Assembly: GCF_900089775.1 (NCBI RefSeq)
Contig: NZ_FLOB01000006.1
Span: forward strand, 62,001-126,000
Reading direction: 5' to 3'
Source of the DNA: Marinomonas spartinae
GTDB taxonomy: Bacteria; Pseudomonadota; Gammaproteobacteria; Pseudomonadales; Marinomonadaceae
DNA: 64,000 nucleotides
Shown here one piece after another: positions 37,005-45,705 of the stretch. Below the pieces are notes generated by a model, which searched no databases, was not told the origin of the DNA, and was given only the letters and a program-made list of their open reading frames with translations. Both the position numbers and the translations under genes were made by a program. Each line of letters begins with the position of its first letter. Within the stretch, counting starts at the first letter, position 1.

Positions 37005-37323
37005 TTAAGAGTTAATCTGTAAAACCGCAGCAGAGCCAAACGCGAGAATGCAACATACAACGAACCACCACATAGCGAAAATAAACCATCGTTGGATATG
37101 TTTAGGTACCTTTTCCCTTTTTTCCAACATGCCGAAGCGTTTGGCGTGAAATCGACTACTAAACACCGTGGCATATTGGAGAACACCTTGTCCGGCTAGA
37201 AAGATATTTAAACTGTAAAAACGCACCCCATCATCAAGGATATCTTCTAGTTCAGAGAGCCATTTTTGTTTTAAATAAATAATGATTCCAAACCAAAGGA
37301 AAGTGCCCCAAATACCTAGTCAT
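37005..37323 (-). pseudogene. Small membrane protein, paralogue 3, 5'-truncated by an IS
   Basis: The reading frame begins at the IS5-type left end and continues GIWGTFLWFGIIIYLKQKW, LSELEDILDDGVRFYSLNIF and LAGQGVLQYATVF, ending AAVLQINS. Compared with paralogues 1 and 2, about 17-20 N-terminal residues and the start codon are missing, replaced by IS sequence with an in-frame TGA at the junction. The missing part is not visible beyond the right end of the IS (38815 on), so some adjacent DNA was lost too. An internal GTG could start a shorter product, but I consider it broken. Confidence 0.75.
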
Positions 37324-38814
37324 CCCTGAATAATTCTCAACCCATTGAAATATAATGTATTTTGTATAATGCTAAGGGCTAAAATCTCGCCAATAATGGC
37401 GCTTTAGCCCTAAAAAGTTGCAGAATCAGTGAGTTTTTATGAAGCCTCGTCAAACAAAGCAAGATCCGCAGAAGGATTTATTCCGGCCTCAGCTAATCGA
37501 TATTATTAACCCCAACCATGCACTCGTTCGGTTGGCTAAAGTGCTGGATTGGGATCGGTTGGATACCGAATTGGGGACGCATTTCGCGACAGTTGGCGCA
37601 GCGGCTCTGCCGACTCGCTTGATGGTAGGGCTACTGTATTTACAGCATTTGTATAATTTGTCTGATGAAATGGTCTTAGAGCAATGGCTTGAATCGCCTT
37701 ACTACCAATACTTTTGCGGCGAAACTTTTTTCAACATGACTTCCCGTGCCATCCAACCAGTCTTGTTAAATGGCGCAAACGTTTAGGAGAAGAAGGATGT
37801 GAATGGCTGCTTACTCAGACGATACAAGCAGGACTAAAGCTGAAAGTGATCAAGTCTGCGAGTCTAAAGCGTGTGATTGTTGATACCACGGTACAAGAAA
37901 AAAACATCACCTTCCCAACCGGTGCCAAACTCTACAACAAGGCACGACAGCAACTCACTCAAGTGGCAAAAGACCTCGCTATCACGCTAAGACAAACCTA
38001 TGACAAAGCCTGCCATGAGTTAATACCAAAGATTGGACGCTATGGGCATGCCAAACAATACAAACGAATGAGAAAGGCGATTAAGCAAGTCAAAGGCTTC
38101 TTAGGGCGGGTATTGCGGGACATTGATCGGCAAGTAAAGCGACAAGGATTAACACTTACCCAAAAGCAAGAAGACACTCTCAACCAAGCTTATCGATTAC
38201 TAAAACAAACGCGTCAGAGTAAAAACAAACTCTACAGCCTGCATGAATCCAATGTGGACTGTATCTCCACAGGCAAAGCGCATAAACGCTATGAGTTTGG
38301 TGTGAAAGCCAGCATCGCGGTTACGGCAAAAGAGTCCTTCATTGTGGGCGCAAGCAAGAATCTATCCAGGTAATCCTTATGATGGCCATACCTTGAAAGA
38401 TCAACTTCAACAAGTGGAAACCCTGACAGGAAAAAAACCGGAAACCTGTTTTGTTGACCGAGGATATAAAGGGTCGGGCGTGGAAGACATTAAAGTCTTG
38501 GTTACAGGTCAAAAACGTGGTGTGCCCAAGAAAGAGAAGCGCTGGATGGGGAGACGAAACAGTGTAGAACCCATCATCGGGCATCTCAAATCCGATGGAA
38601 AACTCAGACGATGCTTCTTAAAAAGCATACTAGGCGATGCGATGAACGTGATCTTAAGCGCCTGTGGCCAGAACCTACGTAAGCTACTGAAGTGGCTTTA
38701 TTGCGCCCCATATATTGGGCCATTTTTAAGACGATTATGGCTGAAAATAATTTTTCCAACGGAAAGACCTAAAAATAGCATGGCGCTTCTTGCCTGAAAC
38801 GCCATTATTCAGGG
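37324..38814 (+). mobile_element. IS5-family insertion sequence, degenerate
   Basis: The ends CCCTGAATAAT (37324-37334) and ATTATTCAGGG (38804-38814) are an exact 11-bp inverted repeat bounding 1491 bp. The single transposase gene inside is split in three frames. Flanks (..GTCAT on the left, TCGATT.. on the right) show no clear target-site duplication, consistent with a deletion next to the element. It truncates the third paralogous membrane gene and forms the left border of the restriction-modification block. Confidence 0.85.
37439..38797 (+). pseudogene. IS5-family DDE transposase, two frameshifts
   Basis: Three consecutive frames together encode one transposase. The N-terminal part holds PTRLMVGLLYLQHLYNLSDE. 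The middle holds VIVDTTVQEKNITFPTGAK with the first Asp. The end holds CFVDRGYKGSGVEDIK with the second Asp and RRNSVEPIIGHLK with the Glu. The first break is at a run of six T near 37727-37732, where one more T would restore the frame; this could be programmed -1 slippage or a lost base. The second is near 38350-38358, where GCAAGCAA looks like a 4-bp duplication of GCAA. Correcting both gives exactly 452 codons. Confidence 0.88.
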
Positions 38815-39009
38815 TCGATTAACTTTTCTACTTCTGCTTATTTCAAAATCGCCATGATCTGGCTATCGGAATATCGTGACTTTTCATGCAGAACCTCCTG
38901 CGTTTAGGTTACGAGAAAATTCTACCCTTGGCTGCTGCTAATTTCGAGGGAATTACCACACGAAAATGTAAAGCTATTAGTTAATAACGTTTCTTGTTTA
39001 AAAATAATC

Positions 39010-39062
39010 TTGACTTTATCAATATAATGATAAATATTAGTTAATAATTATCATTATATTGA
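39010..39062 (+). promoter_or_regulatory. 44-bp palindromic operator and promoter of the RM operon
   Basis: From 39019 to 39062 the sequence is a palindrome with only two mismatched pairs out of 22: TCAATATAATGATAA at 39019-39033 and TTATCATTATATTGA at 39048-39062. A TTGACT -35 lies at 39010-39015, with AATATT 17 bp downstream inside the palindrome. The first gene starts with GTG 10 bp later. This is the expected layout for autoregulation by the XRE-like protein. The rest of 38815-39009 shows no gene. Confidence 0.75.
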
Positions 39063-39072
39063 GAATTTTAAA

Positions 39073-39495
39073 GTGAAAAAAAATCAATTTAAATATCGCT
39101 CTTGTAGCCAGATAAGTGCTGATATTGAAATAGCCCTTGAATATAAAGGGCTTACGCTGTCTGAGTGTGTAGAAGCGTTTGATAGTCGATACGATGCTGA
39201 GATCGCGAAAGGTAAGAAGTTGCCAATGAATAAAGATTTCATCAGTCGCGCCAAGAACGGTGGATTTAAGGTAGTGAGTCGACGTGTCTTAGATTTATGC
39301 GAATTACTCGATGTTAATCCGTATGAGACTGACAAGAAAATGATAAATATGGATCAAGTAGAAGTCCCATTCGGACAGCTTAAAAAAGAGTTTGAAAACG
39401 TCGAAAAAATTGTGAGAAAGCGCCCTGATCTTGAAAAAAAAGTTAAGATAATTTTACGTAGCATTGCTGATATTGTGTCAGTACAAGGAGTGTAA
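39073..39495 (+). CDS. XRE-like regulator of the methylase operon
   Basis: 140 aa from GTG at 39073, with no strong ribosome-binding site, so it may be leaderless or weakly translated. A predicted helix-turn-helix lies in the first 90 residues (SQISADIEIALEYKGLTLSE, then KDFISRAKNGGFKVVSRRVL), followed by DLCELLDVNPYE. The tail is charged and helical (KKEFENVEKIVRKRPDLEKK). A palindromic operator overlaps its promoter and the methylase gene follows after 1 bp. It probably sets methylase levels as a controller protein. It is longer than classical C proteins (about 80 aa). Confidence 0.75.
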   Translation: MKKNQFKYRSCSQISADIEIALEYKGLTLSECVEAFDSRYDAEIAKGKKLPMNKDFISRAKNGGFKVVSRRVLDLCELLDVNPYETDKKMINMDQVEVPFGQLKKEFENVEKIVRKRPDLEKKVKIILRSIADIVSVQGV

Positions 39496-39496
39496 T

Positions 39497-40831
39497 ATGC
39501 ATAGTGTGGGACCCCTTGCTGTAAATGAAATAAAAACCGAATTTTTCTCTTCACGAAACTCGGAACCGATGAAGTTTATTGACCTCTTTGCAGGGTTGGG
39601 TGGTTTTCACACCGGATTTGCAAACAGCGGCTATGAGTGTGTGTTTGCTTGTGAGATTGAACCTCACTTGCGGACCCTATACAAAGAAAATTACGGTATA
39701 GAACCCCATGGCGATATCACCAAGGTAAATGAAGCTGAGATCCCAGAACATGATGTAATGTGTGCGGGTTTCCCGTGCCAGCCGTTCTCGCTGGCAGGGA
39801 AGAAAAAGGGTGCTGAATGCCCTGCGTCAGGTCGACTTATTGACCACGTCATCCGTATTGCCAAGCACCACACACCAAAGTTTGTGGTGCTTGAGAATGT
39901 TCCCAATGTACTGACTATTGCAGAGGGGAGCTTTTGGGCATACCTCACGTCTTCTTTCTCAGAAATTGGCTACACCATCCACCACAAGGTGATTTCCCCC
40001 GTGGATATTGGTATCCCTCAGAATCGCAAACGCGTCTTTATCGTCGCTATACGAAATGATCTTGATGTCGGTTCATTCGAATGGCCTGAAATAACCGGAC
40101 TAGCTAAAACGTCATTGCTAGATATCTTGGACGAAAACTTAGAGCACAAGAAGCTGGAGCCCGCGAAGGTCGATTTATTAAAGCATTGGCAATCCCTTCT
40201 GAATCAACTTGCATTGGACCGCTTGGTTTGTACTTCGATAGTTGCCCCTGAATTTGGTGCAACTTATCCCCTTAATTTTGATGCCCTCAGTTTAAAAGAA
40301 ATCAAGCAGTATAAGGGGGCTTATGGTTCAGATCTTTCTCAATGTGTTTCATGGGAAGAGGTGATGGCCTTGATGCCAAGCTACACCAGAAAAAACCGGG
40401 CTGTGTCGAATTGGTTATTAGAGTCTGTTGAGTTTTCTCGTGATCTCTACCAGGCAAAAAAGTATATTTGCGATGCGTGGGCTGAAAAGATAGACAAAAA
40501 TTACAATAGCTGGCAAATCTTAGAATGGCGTGGAATACATACCACAATGGATATCTATGAGCATGTTGTGCAGTTCCGAGCCTCAGGCATTCGTATTCTA
40601 AAGCCTCATGTTGCCCCATCTTTAATATCCATGACACCAACGCAAATACCCATAATACCTTCGCAAAGTCGGTATATGTCGGCGCACGAAGCGGCCAAAT
40701 TGCAAAACCTACATGAACTCCCCAACCTTCCGGAAACAATTGTTGGTGCCTTTAAGGCGTTGGGTAACGCGGTAAATGCCAAGGTTATTGAGTTAATTGC
40801 AAACAACCTGAAAGTATGGAAAACTGCATAG
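39497..40831 (+). CDS. DNA (cytosine-5) methyltransferase
   Basis: Methylates cytosine C5 in a specific DNA site. ATG at 39497 (MHSVGPLAVNEIK) is preceded by a good AAGGAG at 6-nt spacing. The 444-aa enzyme shows motif I FIDLFAGLGGFHTGFANSGY and motif IV CAGFPCQPFSLAGKKKG with the catalytic Cys. It also has motif VI VVLENVPNV, motif VIII DIGIPQNRKRVFIVAI and motif X ALGNAVNAKVIELIA. The target-recognition region between motifs VIII and IX is long (about residues 200-400). It is coupled to the XRE regulator upstream and a MORC-like ATPase downstream. Confidence 0.95.
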   Translation: MHSVGPLAVNEIKTEFFSSRNSEPMKFIDLFAGLGGFHTGFANSGYECVFACEIEPHLRTLYKENYGIEPHGDITKVNEAEIPEHDVMCAGFPCQPFSLAGKKKGAECPASGRLIDHVIRIAKHHTPKFVVLENVPNVLTIAEGSFWAYLTSSFSEIGYTIHHKVISPVDIGIPQNRKRVFIVAIRNDLDVGSFEWPEITGLAKTSLLDILDENLEHKKLEPAKVDLLKHWQSLLNQLALDRLVCTSIVAPEFGATYPLNFDALSLKEIKQYKGAYGSDLSQCVSWEEVMALMPSYTRKNRAVSNWLLESVEFSRDLYQAKKYICDAWAEKIDKNYNSWQILEWRGIHTTMDIYEHVVQFRASGIRILKPHVAPSLISMTPTQIPIIPSQSRYMSAHEAAKLQNLHELPNLPETIVGAFKALGNAVNAKVIELIANNLKVWKTA

Positions 40832-40869
40832 AGAAAACAGATTATTAACATTTTTAAAAAGGATATTTA

Positions 40870-42681
40870 ATGAGTCGAGATGACAAACGGGCGGATAAAA
40901 CCTTCAAAGTTGATGTGTCGCCCGAAATGAGAATATATAAAATCCTACAACACCTTAATTACAATTTAGAAACCGCCTATGCGGAATTAATTGATAACTC
41001 AATTCAATCATTTCTGGATAAAAAGGCTGATATAGGGGAGCACCACGGAGAGTCATCTCCCAAACTAAAGGTTACAATCTATATATCAACCGCAAAAAAG
41101 CAGATTGTTATTAAAGACAATGCTGGCGGCATCCTTAGCGAAGACATGGATAGGGCCCTTAAGTTGGGTGTTGACTTGGGTACTGTTCACTCTTCGGATA
41201 GCTTAAGTGTTTACGGTATTGGGATGAAAAGCTCGGCGATATGGTTCTCGGATAATTGGTCCATTAGAACTTCCGCTATAGGTGTGAATGAAAAGCTAGA
41301 TTTTAGCTTTAACCTTGATGAGTTATTAGAAAATAATCAAACAGAAGCCGATGTAATCCCCTCAGCAGCTGGTGTGAATGAACATTACACTGAGATTGTA
41401 TTAAGAAATCATATTCGAAACGAAACAGCTGAACACTATCAGGATACAATAATCCCATTTTTAGAAGAAACATTTTACAAGTTTAGCAACTTCACTACTA
41501 TTGAGTTCTATTATGATGATGTACTTTTAAAGCCGAATCCAAAGCGTTTAGAAACTTCAACACCTATTATTTTGGAATATCCTCGAGTAAATGGCCAAGG
41601 TTTAATTGATTCAGAAGCTCTTATTAAATGGCTATTAAAACTAGATTTCACATACGAAGGGCGCAGAGTACAAGGATTTATATCAATACGAAAGATAGGT
41701 AAATATGGTCAACCAGGCATTAGGTTGCTTAGAAATAACCGCGTGATAGAAGGAACGTCAATTTCGCCAAATTATCCTGATTCACTTTTGAAATCTAAAA
41801 ATAAGTTTACTGCTCAGAGGATATACGGTGAACTAAACCTCGATTCATTTCCTGTTGATTTCATGAAAACTAACTTTAATGAAAATCTCAAGGGTCTTTA
41901 CGAGGAAATTCATCAGAGGATAAATACAAACTATTTAGTGAATTTAGTATATCAAGCAGATAAATTTCGTGTCAAAAACCTTCCAGCAACCGAAAAGAAT
42001 CTTCTGCAACAAGCTAAAGAGCGAATGTCTGCGCTAAGTATTAATGAGTTAGATGAAGAAATACTCGGTGGCGGGCTGAGTAAATCGAAACTTGAGGAAA
42101 ACGCTAGCCCAGCCTCGGAACCGTCTGAGAACCCTGAGACAAATAAACCACTTCCTTCAAATTCAGAGGATAAAACCGAATCGATTGAAGCCCCTAAAAA
42201 TCAAGTTGAAGATGATACCTGTATCGATGGAGCTGCATCTGGAACCGCTTTTCCGTTTGAAGTAAAGGAAGAAAATAAAATTGATTATTCAGATGTATTA
42301 AATGCGTACTTAGCGCAGTTAAATGGTGATAAGGCGTGCCATTTATATGACTCTTTATGTAGGCTTTCACTGAAACAACACTCGGTTCTTATGTACATTG
42401 GTGCTTGGTCATTTCTCGAAATGCTTACGGCCTTGATTGGGCGGAACTCTAGCACCTCTTTTGACGATTTTTTAGGGACTAAAATAAATGAATATTCTAC
42501 AGATAAGAAAGTTAAGGGTGAATTGAGAAAAGTTGTCGGTGACATATCAACACGAGGGAATTGCACTAAGCATTCTGGAATTTTTTGGAATTACTCAGCT
42601 ATGGACTTAAAACCAGCCTTCATCATACTTGAACCTTTCATAATTCATCTTATTGAAAAATATATTCAAAAAAATAATTAA
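40870..42681 (+). CDS. MORC/MutL-type GHKL ATPase of a restriction-modification locus
   Basis: A 603-aa protein with AAGGATATT before ATG. GHKL motifs are clear: N-box AELIDNSIQSF, G1 IKDNAGGIL, and G2 SVYGIGMKSSAIW. An S5-like transducer region follows to about residue 360 (GFISIRKIGKYGQPGIRLLRNNRVIEG). After an acidic, low-complexity linker at about 400-475 comes a C-terminal helical domain (residues 480-603) with no recognised nuclease motif. Prokaryotic MORC ATPases beside Dcm-type methylases are a described class (Iyer, Abhiman and Aravind). It probably senses unmethylated foreign DNA; its partner nuclease is not seen here. Confidence 0.85.
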   Translation: MSRDDKRADKTFKVDVSPEMRIYKILQHLNYNLETAYAELIDNSIQSFLDKKADIGEHHGESSPKLKVTIYISTAKKQIVIKDNAGGILSEDMDRALKLGVDLGTVHSSDSLSVYGIGMKSSAIWFSDNWSIRTSAIGVNEKLDFSFNLDELLENNQTEADVIPSAAGVNEHYTEIVLRNHIRNETAEHYQDTIIPFLEETFYKFSNFTTIEFYYDDVLLKPNPKRLETSTPIILEYPRVNGQGLIDSEALIKWLLKLDFTYEGRRVQGFISIRKIGKYGQPGIRLLRNNRVIEGTSISPNYPDSLLKSKNKFTAQRIYGELNLDSFPVDFMKTNFNENLKGLYEEIHQRINTNYLVNLVYQADKFRVKNLPATEKNLLQQAKERMSALSINELDEEILGGGLSKSKLEENASPASEPSENPETNKPLPSNSEDKTESIEAPKNQVEDDTCIDGAASGTAFPFEVKEENKIDYSDVLNAYLAQLNGDKACHLYDSLCRLSLKQHSVLMYIGAWSFLEMLTALIGRNSSTSFDDFLGTKINEYSTDKKVKGELRKVVGDISTRGNCTKHSGIFWNYSAMDLKPAFIILEPFIIHLIEKYIQKNN

Positions 42682-42682
42682 C

Positions 42683-42714
42683 TGCACAGCACTCCACTTT
42701 TTGGGTGCTGTGCA
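42683..42714 (+). terminator. Hairpin after the MORC-like gene
   Basis: TGCACAGCAC (42683-42692) and GTGCTGTGCA (42705-42714) form a perfect 10-bp stem with a 12-nt loop, immediately after the stop codon. It probably ends the RM transcript, although no long T-run follows. Confidence 0.55.
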
Positions 42715-43004
42715 CTATAAAGTAGTGGAACAATTTACAGTCTTACACTAAACAAGTTAACCAAGTAACTGTTGTAAGATGCATAAGCTTAAAGATGAAG
42801 ACATTAAGCTATTGGATTTAGATCATGGTCTGATAATAGCTGAAAATTAATACCCCCGCAGTAAAAAGATCAAACTTTAATGTCAGAGAATTGAGAGTGG
42901 GAGAGCTGAAAAGTATCAGACTTTACCTCTCTCAAACCTCCTTAAAGTGTCACTTTCGTATCAAACTATAATGTTGCTGTATATCACGGCATTTTAATGA
43001 TTAT
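42715..43004. other. Intergenic stretch with three spaced ATCAAACT-like repeats
   Basis: No convincing gene is present; a 23-codon frame at 42780-42851 is too short to support. ATCAAACTTTAATG (42869-42882), ATCAGACTTTACC (42915-42927) and ATCAAACTATAATG (42960-42973) recur 45-46 bp apart in the same direction, just downstream of darG. Confidence 0.3.
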
Positions 43005-44105
43005 CTACGTGCTTTGGTGAGGTGCCTGATAGGCACTTTTTAAACGAGTCAAGGCAATGTTAATCGAACGTTCATCAAACAAATTGGCTTTGCGTTTTGC
43101 GCTTGTCTCGCCAGCAGGCCAGTGCTGAATACCTTGAATGATTTTTTGTAGATCCGGCTCAATGTTTTCTTTGCTAATAAGCCAATCAATTGTCGATAGT
43201 AGCTCCATGCCATAAGGCGTCTCAAAACCGTCTATCAGTTGTATTGTGTCCTGTAGTGATGGCCGATAGGGTTGCATTTCCGCGCTGTTTAAGTACTCGT
43301 TCAGCTGACTCTGTTTTGAGTCCTCAAACCAAATGACGTCGAGTGGTTCTGCATCATTAATGCGCTTGTTGCAATGCAGGTAAGTGCCATCCAAGTGATC
43401 GATTAAGTGTCTGAGCCTATCTGCGTATGGGCCATATAAGTTCGCTTCGAATCTAAGGTCTAGGGGGTTATCGGCTTTATTCGGTCCGTTGCGTTTTTCA
43501 ATCGAGCGTTCTAAGAACCAAGCCAGCTTCTGGACTTCCAGCAAGGTGCATTCCATTCCCATCACCCAGTATTGACGAATTAATTCTGCAATCATGGCTC
43601 TGGCAGGGGTGAGTTTTGTGTGGCCTTTTTGTTTGGCAACATTTTGATAGTGCTGTGTTGGTTCGAAAACTAAAATATTGACAGATTCTAGGTCACCGAG
43701 AATGCGCTCAATTTCAGGTTTTACGCTTTCCCAGTTAAGCTTGCCATTACCCGCACCCAAAGCAGGAATGGCAATGGAATTTAGGCGTTTATCAAGGATG
43801 AATTGCTTTAAATCGACTAGGCCTTCTGTAATCCATTCTAGTTTAGATGGATTACGCCAATGGCGCTTCGTCGGGAAATTAACGATCCACTTGGGGCCCA
43901 CGAGTTCATCCGTTTGAGTGACGAACATACGGCCTGTTTCTACCTGTTTCGCCTTACAAGCTTTTGAATAATCTTGTGTATTTTGGGGAAAGCGCTCTTT
44001 AAACATAAGCGCGATGCCTTTTCCCATTACACCAACGGTATTGACTGTATTAACAAGGGCCTCGACATCCGCTTCCAGTAAGTTGCCTTGTGTGTAATGA
44101 ATCAT
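43005..44105 (-). CDS. darG: DarG-type antitoxin (macrodomain DNA ADP-ribosylglycohydrolase)
   Basis: Removes ADP-ribose from DNA and neutralises DarT. ATG at 44105 ([16 protein letters not shown]) overlaps the darT stop as ATGA. Residues 1-155 are a macrodomain ([29 protein letters not shown], then [15 protein letters not shown], the ADP-ribose loops). Residues 170-366 form the C-terminal toxin-binding domain of DarG, with [14 protein letters not shown] and [18 protein letters not shown]. The length (366 aa) is typical. It is last of the three-gene toxin-antitoxin operon, unusual in serving two DarT-like proteins. Confidence 0.93.
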   Translation of the reverse strand: MIHYTQGNLLEADVEALVNTVNTVGVMGKGIALMFKERFPQNTQDYSKACKAKQVETGRMFVTQTDELVGPKWIVNFPTKRHWRNPSKLEWITEGLVDLKQFILDKRLNSIAIPALGAGNGKLNWESVKPEIERILGDLESVNILVFEPTQHYQNVAKQKGHTKLTPARAMIAELIRQYWVMGMECTLLEVQKLAWFLERSIEKRNGPNKADNPLDLRFEANLYGPYADRLRHLIDHLDGTYLHCNKRINDAEPLDVIWFEDSKQSQLNEYLNSAEMQPYRPSLQDTIQLIDGFETPYGMELLSTIDWLISKENIEPDLQKIIQGIQHWPAGETSAKRKANLFDERSINIALTRLKSAYQAPHQST

Positions 44106-44755
44106 TGAAAGTACCACTGTGTCATTTTTCGAACATCAATAGCTAAAGATTTTTCTCTTACTATTTGTTCAAGCTGTTGTTTCATTTCGTCAGTATAGCA
44201 AACAATGCCGAGTAAACTGGTAATCGGGCAGTGTTGGTAAACCAAGGCTTCTGCTTGGTAGCGTTCTATTTGGGCAGGATCATCCTGGTTACGCTGAAAG
44301 TTTCGTTGTTGAATAATAGGCCAGTCTAGCTTGATTAGCTCGTCTGAAGTGTTGAAAAACTCTGCAAACACCGTATAAGCATGACGATCAGTGAAAATAA
44401 ACGGCACCTTTGAGTCTATTAGTTTTGGTATTGAAGACACTAAAATGACAATTTCCTCATTGGCTCTTTTTTTTACGCCACCGCGCCCTGTGTGTATGTT
44501 GTACATCATAGGAGAGAAGGGGGTGAAATAGAAGGGAATATAATCACTTAGCGTACCATAGGGTTCGATAGGTACGTTGCGCTGGGTGCGCTTATGAATC
44601 AAGTCTGTATTGCCTATTGGTTCATAATGCTCCGCGAGCTTTTGTGAGCTAGCGCAATGAAGGCCATTATCCAAAATCCAAGCAAGGTTGTCTCTATGGA
44701 CGATTCTCCATATGAGTGCTTTTTCAGGGTTTAGGTTTGGATAATGGTTAGTCAT
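44102..44755 (-). CDS. darT: DarT-type toxin (DNA ADP-ribosyltransferase)
   Basis: Transfers ADP-ribose from NAD+ to bases in single-stranded DNA, blocking replication of host or phage. The 217-aa DUF4433 protein shows [19 protein letters not shown] (NAD-binding start), [20 protein letters not shown] (conserved motif of the NAD loop region) and the likely catalytic Glu near residue 168 in [14 protein letters not shown]. It matches the DarT2 pattern best. It overlaps the upstream DarT-like gene by 8 bp and darG by 4 bp, so the three are translated from one mRNA. Confidence 0.92.
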   Translation of the reverse strand: MTNHYPNLNPEKALIWRIVHRDNLAWILDNGLHCASSQKLAEHYEPIGNTDLIHKRTQRNVPIEPYGTLSDYIPFYFTPFSPMMYNIHTGRGGVKKRANEEIVILVSSIPKLIDSKVPFIFTDRHAYTVFAEFFNTSDELIKLDWPIIQQRNFQRNQDDPAQIERYQAEALVYQHCPITSLLGIVCYTDEMKQQLEQIVREKSLAIDVRKMTQWYFQ

Positions 44756-45326
44756 GATGTTTTACAAACATATTCTCGTTTATCTGTGTGCTGACCGTGA
44801 TGTTAACAGATTTCATTATTTCTTGAACTTGCTGATCTACTGTTTGGTTTTGGGTGAAAATTTTAAAAAATTGATTGGCTGGAACCGCTTCTGGAGAAAG
44901 GCATTCTGCCATACAGACGCTTTTACAATGATGATCACTGTAGTTTCTTTGGTTCATTAGACCCCAGTTGATGGAATCCATTCCTTGGCTGTAATTGAGT
45001 CGTGTTGTCTCTTCGTTTGCAAGTGGGTGACGTGGAATGATTTGCCAGTTATTGGCACTGGCATGATCTCGTCTTACCGCGATCAATACAAAAGTTTTGT
45101 CCTTGTAAGTGTGCTGAGCCGCTAAGTCAAAAGGGTTTTTGCTGAAAAAATGAAAAGGTACATAGTCTTGTAGTTTTTGAGCTTGGCGTTTTGTAACGAT
45201 GTCACTGTCTGCGACATCGGTAAAATTGTTTAGTTGGCTACGGGGTAATAATCCATGGGTAAGAATGGATGCAAGATTTTCTAGGCTTGTTAAATGGTAC
45301 AGCAATTTTTGGTCTTTAATTGACAT
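44748..45326 (-). CDS. Second DarT-like protein (DUF4433 family)
   Basis: 192 aa, with AAGGA 8 nt upstream of the ATG. The fold markers of DarT are present: LLYHLTSLENLASILTHGLL at the start, LQDYVPFHFFSKNPFDLA around residue 60, and an acidic position near residue 140 in CMAECLS aligned with the catalytic Glu of DarT. It differs strongly in sequence from the following DarT, is shorter, and may belong to the DarT1-like branch. It is the first gene of the operon. It could be a second toxin with another target base, or an altered paralogue that modulates the toxin. Confidence 0.78.
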   Translation of the reverse strand: MSIKDQKLLYHLTSLENLASILTHGLLPRSQLNNFTDVADSDIVTKRQAQKLQDYVPFHFFSKNPFDLAAQHTYKDKTFVLIAVRRDHASANNWQIIPRHPLANEETTRLNYSQGMDSINWGLMNQRNYSDHHCKSVCMAECLSPEAVPANQFFKIFTQNQTVDQQVQEIMKSVNITVSTQINENMFVKHHD

Positions 45327-45433
45327 ATTGAAATCCTTTTCAACGACATTTTATTGGTTTCTATCACGTCTTGGTCTTGAAATCTATCAGGCTAATGAGG
45401 CGTAGTGTAATGACGACTTTTCTAAGGTCATGC

Positions 45434-45617
45434 TCTTCCTTAATGCTGGCAAACTTTTGTTTATTCTACCGTAAAGTGCTCTTAGGCTTCATTTTTATTT
45501 TTGGATAAGATGTGGTGTTTGGGTGAGGGAGCTTGCTATTGGCTTTCTCTGTTTTCCTTATTGCTGGCAAGTTTTGTACGCTTTACAGTAAAATGCTTCT
45601 CAAATTCATTTCTTAAT
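45434..45617. repeat. Imperfect 65-bp direct repeat upstream of the lipoprotein gene
   Basis: 45434-45499 and 45553-45617 share CTT(A)ATGCTGGCAA-, TTTTGT-, C(G)TAAA.TGCT- and TTCATTT- blocks, about 120 bp apart. The gap 45327-45705 has no supported gene; it also contains the darT-operon promoter (minus) and that of the DUF3574 gene (plus). Confidence 0.5.
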
Positions 45618-45705
45618 GGGCGGGCTTTTCGACGGAACGGTAAGGTCTCTTATTTTCGTTGTTGGCGTTTTCGGGCGCTTTGTATTTGGCTAAAAGGTAA
45701 ACAGT

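Noticed and set aside
36917-37186. 89-codon minus-strand frame over paralogue 3
   Set aside because: It is out of frame with the sequence shared by the three paralogues (GQGVLQYATVF..KRFGMLEKR..), so it is a shadow.
40302-40739. 145-codon minus-strand frame within the methylase gene
   Set aside because: Antisense to a clearly coding methyltransferase with all motifs in place.
42780-42851. 23-codon frame after the MORC-like gene
   Set aside because: Too short, no ribosome-binding site and no recognisable match; possible chance frame.
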